A DNA stretch of 64,000 nucleotides. It comes from a virus. The stretch spans positions 1 through 64,000 of the IMG/VR virus record IMGVR_UViG_3300050821_016964; one strand, given 5' to 3'. This document shows positions 48,079-55,984 of the stretch, piece by piece. The notes under the pieces were generated by a model. The model did no database searches and was not told the origin of the DNA. It saw only the letters and a list, made by a program, of their open reading frames with translations. Position 1 is the first letter of the stretch; each line of letters begins with the position of its first letter. The position numbers and the translations under genes were made by a program.

Positions 48079-48618
48079 ATGGCAAACGTTCTCGTGCTTC
48101 GTACCTGCAAGGCAGATCTGACGAGTCATGAAGGGTTTCAGTGGCCAGATAGCGGCCCTGTATCGGCGCCTGATTGGGACTCGATACCGGAATGTGGCCG
48201 CGGCCTCCATGGTCTGCTGTGGGGTGAGGGTGACGGTTCGCTGCTGAACTGGGAGGAAGATGCGAAATGGCTCGTGGTCGAAGTGTCTGAGGAAACGATC
48301 GTCGAAATTGGGCTCAAGGTGAAATTCCCAGCTGGCGTCGTCGTGCATTGCGGTGATCGAGTTTCCGCAACCAAGCATCTGGCCGAGAACGGAGGCCAAG
48401 GCCGGGCGATCGTGGACGGCACGGCCACGGCGGGGGACAGCGGCACGGCCACGGCGGGGGAGGACGGCGTGATCGTGATTTCCTACTGGGATGCGACGAA
48501 GCGGCGCTATCGCTTGGCGGTTGGTAATATTGGGGAGAACGGTATCAAGCCGAATACGATGTATTGGGTTGTCGATGGTGTGCTCCGCGAGAAAATTCTA
48601 TCCCCTCAGGAGGCATGA
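48079..48618 (+). CDS. protein with GTATAG pentapeptide-like repeats (179 aa)
   Basis: The N-terminal part resembles phage proteins with FQWPDSGPV and CGRGLHGLLWG segments. Residues about 114-128 contain GTATAGDSGTATAG, a repeated beta-turn pattern I associate with a family of phage and bacterial proteins (possibly DUF7666). Function is unknown. The stop overlaps the methyltransferase start by ATGA. Confidence 0.65.
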   Translation: MANVLVLRTCKADLTSHEGFQWPDSGPVSAPDWDSIPECGRGLHGLLWGEGDGSLLNWEEDAKWLVVEVSEETIVEIGLKVKFPAGVVVHCGDRVSATKHLAENGGQGRAIVDGTATAGDSGTATAGEDGVIVISYWDATKRRYRLAVGNIGENGIKPNTMYWVVDGVLREKILSPQEA

Positions 48619-49181
48619 TGTCCATTCGAGGTTTGACCCCATCAGTTGTGCTTATCAACCCGAAGTTTCCTCATAACTTGGCTGCGACTCTGCGCGCCGC
48701 CTCTTGCTGGGGGGCCCGCCAGGTCTGGTACACGGGAACCCGATTGCAGCGAAAGATGGATTCTCTCAGTCGAATTCCACGCGAGGAACGCATGCGGGGC
48801 TATCGTCACGTCGAGGTGGTACCCGATCAGCGGCCTTTCGACCATTTTCGTAATGCTGTGCCTGTCGCGGTTGAGGTCCGCGAGAACTCCGAGTGCCTGA
48901 CGTTTTTTGAGCACCCCGAGGACGCCATTTACGTGTTCGGACCAGAAGATGGGTCGATCCCGAAACCGATCTTACACTGCTGCCATCGGTTCGTGTTTAT
49001 ACCAACTCACCACTGCCTGAATCTTAGCCAATCCGTGAACTTGGTGCTTGGGCACCGACGGCTCTACGCGCAGTGGACCGGGAGGGAACAAGTCCCTCTT
49101 CTTGGAGATGTACTTCGCGAGGAGCGAGGACTTCCTCGAACTCCTTCGGTGATTGATGTTGTTGGCTGGGATGGAATGTAA
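48615..49181 (+). CDS. SpoU/TrmH-like RNA 2'-O-methyltransferase (188 aa)
   Basis: The three SPOUT motifs are visible: LINPKFPHNLAATLRAASCW at about 13-32 (motif 1), YVFGPEDGSIP near 107-117 (motif 2) and HCLNLSQSVNLVLGHRRLYA near 133-152 (motif 3). That defines a knotted methyltransferase using S-adenosylmethionine, normally methylating tRNA or rRNA ribose. Length is minimal for the family. In a phage it may protect or retune tRNA. Confidence 0.8.
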   Translation: MMSIRGLTPSVVLINPKFPHNLAATLRAASCWGARQVWYTGTRLQRKMDSLSRIPREERMRGYRHVEVVPDQRPFDHFRNAVPVAVEVRENSECLTFFEHPEDAIYVFGPEDGSIPKPILHCCHRFVFIPTHHCLNLSQSVNLVLGHRRLYAQWTGREQVPLLGDVLREERGLPRTPSVIDVVGWDGM

Positions 49182-49190
49182 GGAGATCCA

Positions 49191-49313
49191 ATGTCCCCCA
49201 TTTCGCCGATTGTCGACATGTTGACTGAGATCCACTACATCCTCTGCTGTGAGATCGGGATCACCGGGATCATGCTGGGAATCCTGGTGGGAAGCTGCTG
49301 GAGGCCAAAGTGA
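49191..49313 (+). CDS. membrane microprotein (40 aa)
   Basis: ATG 49191 follows AAGGAGATCC. The 40-residue frame (MSPISPIVDMLTEIHYILCC, then EIGITGIMLGILVGSC) has one hydrophobic stretch and a basic end (WRPK). It overlaps the next start by GTGA. A membrane role is inferred. Confidence 0.6.
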   Translation: MSPISPIVDMLTEIHYILCCEIGITGIMLGILVGSCWRPK

Positions 49314-49522
49314 ACTACGAAGGATTTTCTGTCCCGTTGGATGAGGCGAAAAAGTTCGAGATCCGCCTATGGGGTTACGAGTTCAAGCCGTCCCCGGACA
49401 TCACGGCTTACGAACTTGCGTTGTTGATCCCGTTTCTGTCTCGCGGTATGTGGGCTACGGAAGCGGAATTGCTGCAATTACCACCCGAGTGCCAACGGCA
49501 CGTTGTCGGTCAGTGGAGTTGA
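49310..49522 (+). CDS. hypothetical protein (70 aa)
   Basis: The start GTG 49310 overlaps the previous stop. The sequence NYEGFSVPLDEAKKFEIRLW and LTTGELE-free helical remainder carries no motif I know. It is small and acidic, and fits the run of small anonymous genes of this block. Confidence 0.6.
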   Translation: MNYEGFSVPLDEAKKFEIRLWGYEFKPSPDITAYELALLIPFLSRGMWATEAELLQLPPECQRHVVGQWS

Positions 49523-49548
49523 TGACATGGCTGCTGGAGGCCCAAGTG

Positions 49549-49728
49549 ATGAATGAGGCATTTGTTGCTCTTGTCGCCCATATGAGGGCGATTCAGCAGG
49601 AGTGGTTCAAGACAAAGCCCGAGAACCGGCCTCCCGATTTGCTCCGTCAGTGCAAGGAGGTGGAGGGACGTGTCGACAAGGCTATCGAGCGGTTTTTGAA
49701 CAAGCAACAGAGTCTTTTCGAGGAGTGA
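49549..49728 (+). CDS. hypothetical helical protein (59 aa)
   Basis: ATG 49549 lies 8 bp behind GGAGG, and GTG 49546 is an alternative. The protein MNEAFVALVAHMRAIQQEWF is helical and charged, with KEVEGRVDKAIERFLNKQQS suggesting a short coiled coil. No family is recognised. Confidence 0.65.
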   Translation: MNEAFVALVAHMRAIQQEWFKTKPENRPPDLLRQCKEVEGRVDKAIERFLNKQQSLFEE

Positions 49729-49730
49729 CC

Positions 49731-50648
49731 ATGAATCCACTCCACGCCGAAACATGGGCTCGGTTCTATTACGAGTGTGGCCTGAACCCCCTGCCGTCAC
49801 GGACGGACCGCAAGGGTCCTCTCGTCGACGACTATGCCCGCTACCGGGACGTCGAGCCAATCCCCAGAGAGTGGCTGGGGAGGAACTGGTGGCGGAACAT
49901 CCAGATCCCCTGTGGCGTGCCCTGGCGTCTGCTCGTCGTGGACGTCGACGGGCCGCGAGCGCTTCAGCAGTGGTGCCGGTGGCATCTCCTCGGGCGGGAG
50001 TGGCCCGAGACGTGGACGGTGCGGACAAAGGGGGGCCGGCACTACTACTACCGGATTCCCGAGGGGGTCGCGACATGTCCCACCCGCAAGATCTGGCTGG
50101 AAACGAAGGACCACCGCGTGGTCAAACATTCCGAGATCCAGATCCTGGCCGACAAGGCGCTCGTGATCGCCCCCCCCTCCCGGCATGTCGACCCGCCCCA
50201 CCCGGTGTACGCGTTCCTCTCCGGCCGGGCGCCCTGCGATGGACCGATGGCGACGGCCCCCATGTGGCTCGTTAACTGCAAGGAGTTCAAGGTGTTAGGG
50301 AGACCGAAGAGAGTTCCCTTCCGACGCCGCGCTGCCGTCACGATGAACCAGCGGGAGTGGGAGTCGATCGAGGCGATCCCCGAGGCGATGAAGATGGCGA
50401 TGGCCCAGTCGTGGGGCCTGCGGTTCGCCTCACTCCATCCCAACTCGAAGGGCTGGGTCTCCTGCCACGCGATCGACCGGGAGGACCGGAACCCCTCGGC
50501 CAGCCTGCACCTGCCCTCAGGCGTGTTCTGGCAGTCGGGCCAGCGGGCCATGTCCTTCCCCGGCCTGGCGGTCGCCCTGGGTGCGGCCAGGGACATGGTG
50601 GAAGCGTACGCACTGTGTGGGATCTTGCACGCGGAGGCTTCGAAGTGA
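49731..50648 (+). CDS. primase-polymerase (Prim-Pol, AEP-type) (305 aa)
   Basis: The N-terminus (ETWARFYYECGLNPLPSRTD) is the usual opening of bifunctional DNA primase/polymerase proteins. LLVVDVDGPRA near 68-78 gives the DxD metal site, TVRTKGGRHYYYRIP follows, and SEIQILADKALVIAPPSRH near 132-150 is the third conserved region. The C-terminal WVSCHAIDREDRNPSASLHL segment resembles a CHC2-like zinc-finger remnant. No helicase domain is fused; the SF2 helicase is separate at 54168. It starts at ATG 49731 and ends in a GTGA overlap. Confidence 0.8.
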   Translation: MNPLHAETWARFYYECGLNPLPSRTDRKGPLVDDYARYRDVEPIPREWLGRNWWRNIQIPCGVPWRLLVVDVDGPRALQQWCRWHLLGREWPETWTVRTKGGRHYYYRIPEGVATCPTRKIWLETKDHRVVKHSEIQILADKALVIAPPSRHVDPPHPVYAFLSGRAPCDGPMATAPMWLVNCKEFKVLGRPKRVPFRRRAAVTMNQREWESIEAIPEAMKMAMAQSWGLRFASLHPNSKGWVSCHAIDREDRNPSASLHLPSGVFWQSGQRAMSFPGLAVALGAARDMVEAYALCGILHAEASK

Positions 50649-51337
50649 TCAACCTGGAAATCGATGAGATGCCGTCAAGAATTGCTTCCCTACCGGTCGA
50701 TCCGGTCCGGAAGATTCCCGTGCCCTGGTTCGTCGCCTGGATCGACGGCAAGCCGGAGTTCCGGGTGGCCGATGGAGAGAAACGCTCTCTGGCCGTCCGG
50801 GAGAAGCGGTGCTGGGTCTGCGGCGAGAAACTGGGCCGGATCATGACGTTCGTGATCGGACCGATGTGCGGGATCAACCGGACGTCAATGGAGCCACCGT
50901 CGCACTCGGACTGCGCTCTCTACTCCGTGCGTCACTGCCCGTTCCTCAGCCGGCCACAGATGGACCGCCGGGAGTCGGGCATGGACGCGCTGGTCGAACA
51001 GGGGGCGAGTTGCGATGGCGAGATGATCCGCAGGAATCCGGGTGTCTCTGCTCTCTGGAACACGCGGGATTACAAGATGTTCAACGACGGCAAGGGCGGC
51101 TATCTCCTCCGCGTCGGAGATCCGGAGTCCGTCTGGTGGTTCTGCGAGGGACGTCAGGCTACGTGCGAGGAAGTCGAGGCCTCGATTGTTTCGGGTATCC
51201 CCCTCCTGCTCAACATGGCTCGAAAGCAGATCGAGGAGGATGCTCAAGTTCGTCTTCAGCACGTGCTGGAGCTGATCAAGGGGCAGTACCGGGATCTCAA
51301 GCCGTGGCTTCCCAAGCCGCTGGAGGCTGCCAAATGA
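50645..51337 (+). CDS. conserved phage protein with zinc-binding Cys pairs (230 aa)
   Basis: GTG 50645 overlaps the primase stop. An early CWVCGEKLGRIMTFVIGPMC segment near 55-75 contains three or four metal-ligand cysteines. PPSHSDCALYSVRHCPFLSR follows. I recognise this arrangement from small phage proteins found near primases, but not a function. The C-terminal half is helical. Confidence 0.7.
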   Translation: MINLEIDEMPSRIASLPVDPVRKIPVPWFVAWIDGKPEFRVADGEKRSLAVREKRCWVCGEKLGRIMTFVIGPMCGINRTSMEPPSHSDCALYSVRHCPFLSRPQMDRRESGMDALVEQGASCDGEMIRRNPGVSALWNTRDYKMFNDGKGGYLLRVGDPESVWWFCEGRQATCEEVEASIVSGIPLLLNMARKQIEEDAQVRLQHVLELIKGQYRDLKPWLPKPLEAAK

Positions 51338-51552
51338 GCCGAACGTGTTCCTGGCCCGATTGCCCACAGCAAGTTCCGATCGCAATGCTCATGTGCAAAA
51401 CACACTGGTTCCGACTTCCCCCTTCGATCCGCTCAGCGATCTGGGCAGCGTATCGCCCAGGCCAGGAGGAGGATGGCGAGGTCAGTGACGCCTACTGGAA
51501 GGCGTTCAAGGCGGCACAGGACTGGATCGCCACCGTGGAGGCTTCGAGATGA
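51334..51552 (+). CDS. conserved small zinc-binding phage protein (72 aa)
   Basis: The start overlaps the previous stop (ATGA). The sequence CSWPDCPQQVPIAMLMCKTH, then WFRLPPSIRSAIWAAY, is a pattern I know from a widespread family of small phage proteins that bind zinc through three Cys and one His. The role is unknown. Confidence 0.75.
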   Translation: MSRTCSWPDCPQQVPIAMLMCKTHWFRLPPSIRSAIWAAYRPGQEEDGEVSDAYWKAFKAAQDWIATVEASR

Positions 51553-51722
51553 CGATGCTCGACACCTATTGCATCTGCGTCTGGGATGTCGATACGGGAC
51601 GGTGGGAAGAGCGTTCGAGCGGCGTTACCCGGGCGCAGCTCCGCGATGAGATCCGTGAACTGCGTCGAGAGGGGTGGACGTCAGTCAGTGTTCTCATTGA
51701 GAGGGAGTACTCTCTGTTATGA
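51549..51722 (+). CDS. hypothetical protein (57 aa)
   Basis: ATG 51549 and the stop both overlap their neighbours by ATGA. The sequence YCICVWDVDTGRWEERSSGV followed by RAQLRDEIRELRREGWTSVS forms a short beta-alpha unit similar to other anonymous phage proteins. Confidence 0.65.
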   Translation: MTMLDTYCICVWDVDTGRWEERSSGVTRAQLRDEIRELRREGWTSVSVLIEREYSLL

Positions 51723-52024
51723 CCATCGAAGATGAACTCGCCGAGTCCAAGCAGGCTGTCACGGAACTGTCCGAGATCCTAGTCCGGACGGCAATCACCG
51801 CAGAGACGGCGATCCGGGTGCTGATGTCGCTTGCCAAGCGGACGGGCGTGCCGGAGCCGAACCTCGTGAAGGCGATGTGCGAGACGGATGCCCGGGTCGC
51901 GGCCGATCTGAAGGCTGGCCGGTTCAGTGCGCTGAAGTTTGGCGAAAAACAGATGCTGGAACGAGCGTCCCTCAGTCTTCCCACGAATGGCGAGGCGAAC
52001 GATGAGCCTGATCCCCTGCGATAA
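51719..52024 (+). CDS. hypothetical helical protein (101 aa)
   Basis: The start overlaps the previous stop (ATGA). The protein is helical (DELAESKQAVTELSEILVRT) with ETDARVAADLKAGRFSALKF near the C-terminus. It overlaps the ParB-like gene by 23 bp. No family is recognised. Confidence 0.6.
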   Translation: MTIEDELAESKQAVTELSEILVRTAITAETAIRVLMSLAKRTGVPEPNLVKAMCETDARVAADLKAGRFSALKFGEKQMLERASLSLPTNGEANDEPDPLR

Positions 52025-53021
52025 GATCGACGTCACCCGCCGGAGGGAGGAGCCGGAAGGGCTGATGGCCCGACTGATGGAGTCGTTCCGTGTCCATGGG
52101 CAGTTGGCGGTTGTCACCGTGATCAAGCATCCGACAGTGCCGGGCCGGTACCTGATGCTGGCGGGCCGGCGGCGGCTGGCGGCGGCGCTGCGGCTCAACT
52201 GGCGGCACATCGAGGCCCGGATCGTCACCGGCAACGAGATCCGGAACGAGATGGTGACGATCACCGAGAACGTCGACCGGCTGGAGCTGACGACGGTGGA
52301 GCGGGACCTCGCCATCACCCGCTACGCCGAGCTCGTCCGCCAGCTCCAGGCCCAGGAGGCGACCCAGGACCCGCGGACTTGCGCAGGTCCTGCGCAAACC
52401 AAAAGTGAACGAACCGCACGAAACGCGACTTCCCGGCGTCCCAACGAGCCTACGGTAGTCAAGCAGGTGGCCGAGACATTCCGCGTATCACCCAGAACGG
52501 CCCAGGCTGTCCTCAGGCGGGGCGACGCGCTCTCGGAGGAGGATCGGCGGATGCTGGACGTCCGGGGCGTGCGGGACGGGCGCCTGGACCGCCTGATAGC
52601 CATTCCCAACCACGAGCAACGGGCGCTCGTGATCGAGTCGATCGGTGAGGGGGTCGCGTACACGGACGCGATGGCGGGGATCCTGGGGCAGGAGTTTGTC
52701 CGGGGGGAGGACGACCTCTCCCCGGTGGAGTGGCTGGCCACGCTCCCTCTGACCACGAAGCCGGTGAACCAGCAACGGTTCCGGTCGGACGCGCTGCTCT
52801 ACCGGAAAGTCCAGAAGGCCAAGATCACCCTGGCCGAGGGGATCAACTGGGGGGATCTGAAGACCCAGCACGACGCCCAGGGGATCTTCTTCCGGCGCCT
52901 CCTGTTCCTCCTGGAGTGCCCCCATCCCCGGGAGTGGATCGTCTGCGGCGGGTGCAAGGCGGGAATTCAGGAGGGCCGGGACCATCTGGCCTGTCGCGGC
53001 GGTGGGTTTCTACTGAGCTGA
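52002..53021 (+). CDS. ParB-like protein with palindrome in its own gene (339 aa)
   Basis: The N-terminal half is a ParB/Srx-type domain: LMARLMESFRVHGQLAVVTV, then GRYLMLAGRRRLAAALRLNW and a TENVDRLELTTVERDLAITR region. A helix-turn-helix with VVKQVAETFRVSPRTAQAVL lies near 152-171. Between them, residues about 126-140 (CAGPAQTKSERTARN) are encoded by the dispersed palindrome and its extension. The C-terminus ends in a CGGCKAGIQ zinc pair. No ParA gene is visible nearby. A DNA-binding partition or regulatory role is inferred. Confidence 0.7.
   Translation: MSLIPCDKIDVTRRREEPEGLMARLMESFRVHGQLAVVTVIKHPTVPGRYLMLAGRRRLAAALRLNWRHIEARIVTGNEIRNEMVTITENVDRLELTTVERDLAITRYAELVRQLQAQEATQDPRTCAGPAQTKSERTARNATSRRPNEPTVVKQVAETFRVSPRTAQAVLRRGDALSEEDRRMLDVRGVRDGRLDRLIAIPNHEQRALVIESIGEGVAYTDAMAGILGQEFVRGEDDLSPVEWLATLPLTTKPVNQQRFRSDALLYRKVQKAKITLAEGINWGDLKTQHDAQGIFFRRLLFLLECPHPREWIVCGGCKAGIQEGRDHLACRGGGFLLS
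52379..52397 (+). repeat. dispersed 19-bp palindrome, copy 5 (inside the parB-like gene)
   Basis: TTGCGCAGGTCCTGCGCAA, with one changed central base, is followed by ACCAAAAGTGAACGAA, the same extension as at 29919. It is translated in frame as the linker of the ParB-like protein, so it neither shifts nor stops the frame. Confidence 0.9.
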
Positions 53022-53031
53022 AGGAGAAGCG

Positions 53032-53262
53032 ATGTCACGGAGAACGAGTATCACCTTCCGGGGAGAACCTGATGTCGAAGTCGAGTTCGAAGTCGAAGAC
53101 GATCCTGAGACCAACGGATGCTGCGTCCTCTGGAACTTTGCCGACGAACACATGCGCGATGTCGAAGCGACGGCGGAGGAGGACACGGCGATCTGCGAAC
53201 AACTCGCCGCCATCGAGTACGACTACTGTGACGACTCGGCCGGCTTACCTGGAACGCCTTGA
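53032..53262 (+). CDS. hypothetical acidic protein (76 aa)
   Basis: ATG 53032 follows AAGGAGAAGCG. The protein (MSRRTSITFRGEPDVEVEFE) is acidic, with NGCCVLWNFADEHMRDVEAT near the middle. No motif is recognised. A competing frame over the same DNA is Arg/Thr-rich and unlikely. Confidence 0.6.
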   Translation: MSRRTSITFRGEPDVEVEFEVEDDPETNGCCVLWNFADEHMRDVEATAEEDTAICEQLAAIEYDYCDDSAGLPGTP

Positions 53263-53277
53263 GGAGCTCGTGAACTC

Positions 53278-53631
53278 ATGATGAACGACCCCGACTTTCG
53301 CCAGTGCATCCAGGAGGTCTCGCATCGCTACGATACGCCGCCGGTACTCACCAACGTTCTCGTGGAGGCGGTACGCCGGGTTGCCGGCTATGGCTACCAG
53401 AGGCCCGGTGGCGACCCGATGCTCGACGTGCTGGACGTCATCCGGGAGATCATCCCGAGCCCGTCGATCCAGGATGTCCGGGTGGCCACCTGGCTGATCG
53501 GGAATAACTACGAGGCCAAGGACATCGGCTACATCTGCGCCTACTGCCGGATGTCCAAGGACGTCTCGGGCTGTAACGCCGTGTGCATCTCGCACCGGGA
53601 AGCTCTGGCTGAACTTTTGGAGGCATCATGA
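53278..53631 (+). CDS. zinc-binding hypothetical protein (117 aa)
   Basis: ATG 53278 or the adjacent ATG 53281 follows GAGGAGCTC. The C-terminal third has ICAYCRMSKDVSGCNAVCIS, with four cysteines that can form a zinc site. The rest is helical. It overlaps the next gene by ATGA. Confidence 0.65.
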   Translation: MMNDPDFRQCIQEVSHRYDTPPVLTNVLVEAVRRVAGYGYQRPGGDPMLDVLDVIREIIPSPSIQDVRVATWLIGNNYEAKDIGYICAYCRMSKDVSGCNAVCISHREALAELLEAS

Positions 53632-53855
53632 AGTACATCGACTCGGAGTTCGAGGACTATCTCAAGGCTTTCTACCCCGAGGGAACCATTCCCGAGCAGC
53701 GGCAGCAGGTCCGCCAGGCATTCGTGTGCGGCATCTGGTGGCTCCTGAACGAGCTGCGTCGGAACAAGGCGATCGCCATGGAGCACGAGTTTGTGGTTCA
53801 GATGCAATCCGAGTGTTATGAGATTAAAGACGAGATCGTAGGGAGGTTCAACTGA
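53628..53855 (+). CDS. hypothetical protein (75 aa)
   Basis: The start overlaps the previous stop. The sequence YIDSEFEDYLKAFYPEGTIP, then RQQVRQAFVCGIWWLLNELR, is a helical domain similar to small phage proteins whose function I cannot name. Confidence 0.65.
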   Translation: MKYIDSEFEDYLKAFYPEGTIPEQRQQVRQAFVCGIWWLLNELRRNKAIAMEHEFVVQMQSECYEIKDEIVGRFN

Positions 53856-54166
53856 TGACCGCGCTGGAGTTTGCGATCGCGAAGATGGACCCCGAGATCA
53901 AGGCTGGATTCCTGATGTGGCTTGCCGAGAAACCCCAGCATGTCCAGGAACTGGCGAACCAGTTCCCGCCCCGGATGCAGATCATAATCAACGGCGTCGC
54001 GCACTGGATCATCGGCTACACCGAAACCGATGATCCCACCCACGCCCACCTGCTGGTGGCCGACGTCAACCCGGTGACTCCCGATAGCCATAAGCTTGCC
54101 CTGGAAAGGCTTGTGTCGGTCTGCCCGGAGAGACTGACGGTCTACACTAACCCGGAGCTGAACTGA
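53855..54166 (+). CDS. hypothetical protein (103 aa)
   Basis: The gene starts in a TGATG junction. The protein has a helical N-terminus (ALEFAIAKMDPEIKAGFLMW) followed by beta strands (MQIIINGVAHWIIGYTETD, HLLVADVNPVTPDSHKLALE). The composition is normal. No family is recognised. Confidence 0.65.
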   Translation: MTALEFAIAKMDPEIKAGFLMWLAEKPQHVQELANQFPPRMQIIINGVAHWIIGYTETDDPTHAHLLVADVNPVTPDSHKLALERLVSVCPERLTVYTNPELN

Positions 54167-54167
54167 C

Positions 54168-55709
54168 GTGCTTACTCCCCACGACTACCAGACGGAAGCC
54201 ATTGGCAAGGGACTGGCCGAACTGGACCGGGCCGAGGCCGCGCTCATCGTCATGCCTACCGGGACGGGCAAGTCGATGGTGGGGGGGGGCGTGCTCCACG
54301 AGGTGGTCCGCCGCGGGGGACGCGGGATGGTGCTCGTGCACCGGAAGGAATTCATCTCCCAGTGGGGGAATGCCCTCGACGCCTGGGGGATCAACTGGGG
54401 TGTCGAGCAGGCGGAGCAGAAGTGCCACCGGGACACGCTTCACGGACGGGTGGACGTCGTGATTGGCTCCAAGGACACGCTCCGGGGCGCCCGGCTCGAC
54501 AGGTGGCACAAGGACACGTTCAGCGTCATTGTCTCCGATGAGGCGCACCGGGGGGTGGCCCGCTCGTGGACGAACATCTTCGGCCACTTCGGATCGGCCC
54601 GGCGGCTGGGGCTGACGGCAACCCCCGAGCGCACGGACGAGGAGACGATCCAGGGCGTCTTCGGCAACGTGGCGTACGAACTCCCCTTCTGGGAGGCGGT
54701 CGACAAGGGGTATATCGCCGCCCCGCTCTTCATCCGGCCGACGACACACATCGACCTGTCCGCCCTGAAGGACTCGGGAGGCGACCTGAACCAGGGGGAT
54801 CTGGAGGACGCGATCAGCAAGCACATCGAAGAGCTCGTGAACCTGGCGCTGCCTCACCTTGACGGCCGGCCGATCCTGACCTTCACCCCCCGGGTCCACT
54901 CGGCGACGGCGATGGCGGCCGGCTTTAGAACCCATCCCCGGGGGTTCCCCTCGGCCAGCGTGTCGGGCAAGAGCCAGGACCGGGACCTGGTGATCCAGCA
55001 GTTCCGGGAGGGGCAGTTCCGCAACCTGTGCTCGTGCGACCTCCTGCGGGAGGGAACCGACTTTCCCGACGTGGGCAACCTGGCGATCGCCAGGCCGACG
55101 AAGAGCGGCCTCGTGTACCGGCAGATGCTGGGGCGGGGCCTGCGGAAGAAACCCGACAACTTCTGCATCGTCGTCGATTACTCGGTCAAGAACGGCAAGC
55201 ACGACATCTTCGAGCCGATCAACCTGTTCGACGCGACCGGGATGGACCTGGATGTGCTGGCAATCGCCGGCAAGTTCGTGAACGAGGGGAAGCACAAGGA
55301 CCCGCGGGACGCGCTGAAGGAAGCCGAGAGAGTCCACCGGCAGGAGGTGGCTCTGCGGGTGCAGGCACGCGAGCGCACGCCCAGTTACAAGATGCTGGCC
55401 TACGACCCGTTCCAGATCGGGAGCTTGCTCGGTATCCCCAACCGGCAACGGGAGGGGCAGAAGCCCTGCTCGGCGCGCTCACGGGATGTTCTGGAGCGAT
55501 ACAAGCTCGATCCTACGGGGATCTCCAACACCCAGGCCCAGAAGCTGATCGCCGAACTGGACCGCCGGCAGGCCGAGCACCTGGCCACGCACCGGCAGCT
55601 TGCCCTGCTGGTCTCCAAAGAAGTTCCCGTGGAGTTTGCGCGAGAGATGACCTTTGAGGCCGCGCACGAGGATCTGGACATCATCATCGGAGGGAGAAAG
55701 AGGGCATGA
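54168..55709 (+). CDS. SF2 DEAD-type helicase (513 aa)
   Basis: Motif I MPTGTGKSM is near 28-36, motif II VSDEAHRG near 120-127 (DEAH), motif III LTATPERTD near 147-155, and motif VI VYRQMLGRGLRKKPDN near 318-333. Such enzymes unwind or translocate on DNA in phage replication and recombination. GTG 54168 follows directly on the previous stop. The last 47 bp of the gene recur at 55938, after the next small gene. Confidence 0.85.
   Translation: MLTPHDYQTEAIGKGLAELDRAEAALIVMPTGTGKSMVGGGVLHEVVRRGGRGMVLVHRKEFISQWGNALDAWGINWGVEQAEQKCHRDTLHGRVDVVIGSKDTLRGARLDRWHKDTFSVIVSDEAHRGVARSWTNIFGHFGSARRLGLTATPERTDEETIQGVFGNVAYELPFWEAVDKGYIAAPLFIRPTTHIDLSALKDSGGDLNQGDLEDAISKHIEELVNLALPHLDGRPILTFTPRVHSATAMAAGFRTHPRGFPSASVSGKSQDRDLVIQQFREGQFRNLCSCDLLREGTDFPDVGNLAIARPTKSGLVYRQMLGRGLRKKPDNFCIVVDYSVKNGKHDIFEPINLFDATGMDLDVLAIAGKFVNEGKHKDPRDALKEAERVHRQEVALRVQARERTPSYKMLAYDPFQIGSLLGIPNRQREGQKPCSARSRDVLERYKLDPTGISNTQAQKLIAELDRRQAEHLATHRQLALLVSKEVPVEFAREMTFEAAHEDLDIIIGGRKRA
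55663..55709 (+). repeat. 47-bp direct repeat, copy A (end of helicase gene)
   Basis: The segment encodes the last residues of the helicase (HEDLDIIIGGRKRA) and the ATGA that starts the next gene. A copy with two mismatches lies at 55938-55984. Confidence 0.9.
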
Positions 55710-55933
55710 TCTTGATCTTCGAGCAGGATACGCGGAAACACGACAACGGCCGTTTCACGTTATGGCCAGCGCTATTCCGTGGCTGGTGGAGGAACCGTAG
55801 GAATTGGCGAATCGCCTGGGGACTCTGGTCGATCTCCTACTACCCCGAGCCTGGGCTTCGCAGCTTCTTCGATTGGGTTGAGGACGGGAAAACGACATGG
55901 GTTGGCGGAGATGCCAGGAATTCTCATGAATAA
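55706..55933 (+). CDS. hypothetical protein between direct repeats (75 aa)
   Basis: It starts in the ATGA junction of repeat copy A. The protein (MILIFEQDTRKHDNGRFTLW) is rich in Trp and Arg (LFRGWWRNRRNWRIAWGLWS). Because the same gene-end sequence recurs behind it, this gene looks like a cassette inserted between the helicase and the next gene. Confidence 0.65.
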   Translation: MILIFEQDTRKHDNGRFTLWPALFRGWWRNRRNWRIAWGLWSISYYPEPGLRSFFDWVEDGKTTWVGGDARNSHE

Positions 55934-55937
55934 CACA

Positions 55938-55984
55938 CGCACGAGGATCCGGACATCATCATCGGGGGGAGAAAGAGGGCATGA
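55938..55984 (+). repeat. 47-bp direct repeat, copy B
   Basis: The copy is 45/47 identical to 55663-55709 and still contains the helicase stop and the ATGA that starts the gene at 55981. Upstream of it there is no helicase sequence, so only the junction was duplicated. Confidence 0.9.

Noticed and set aside
54147-55448. 433-codon minus-strand frame over the helicase
   Set aside because: It is antisense shadow of a helicase with all motifs. Composition is Val/Arg/Pro/His-rich.
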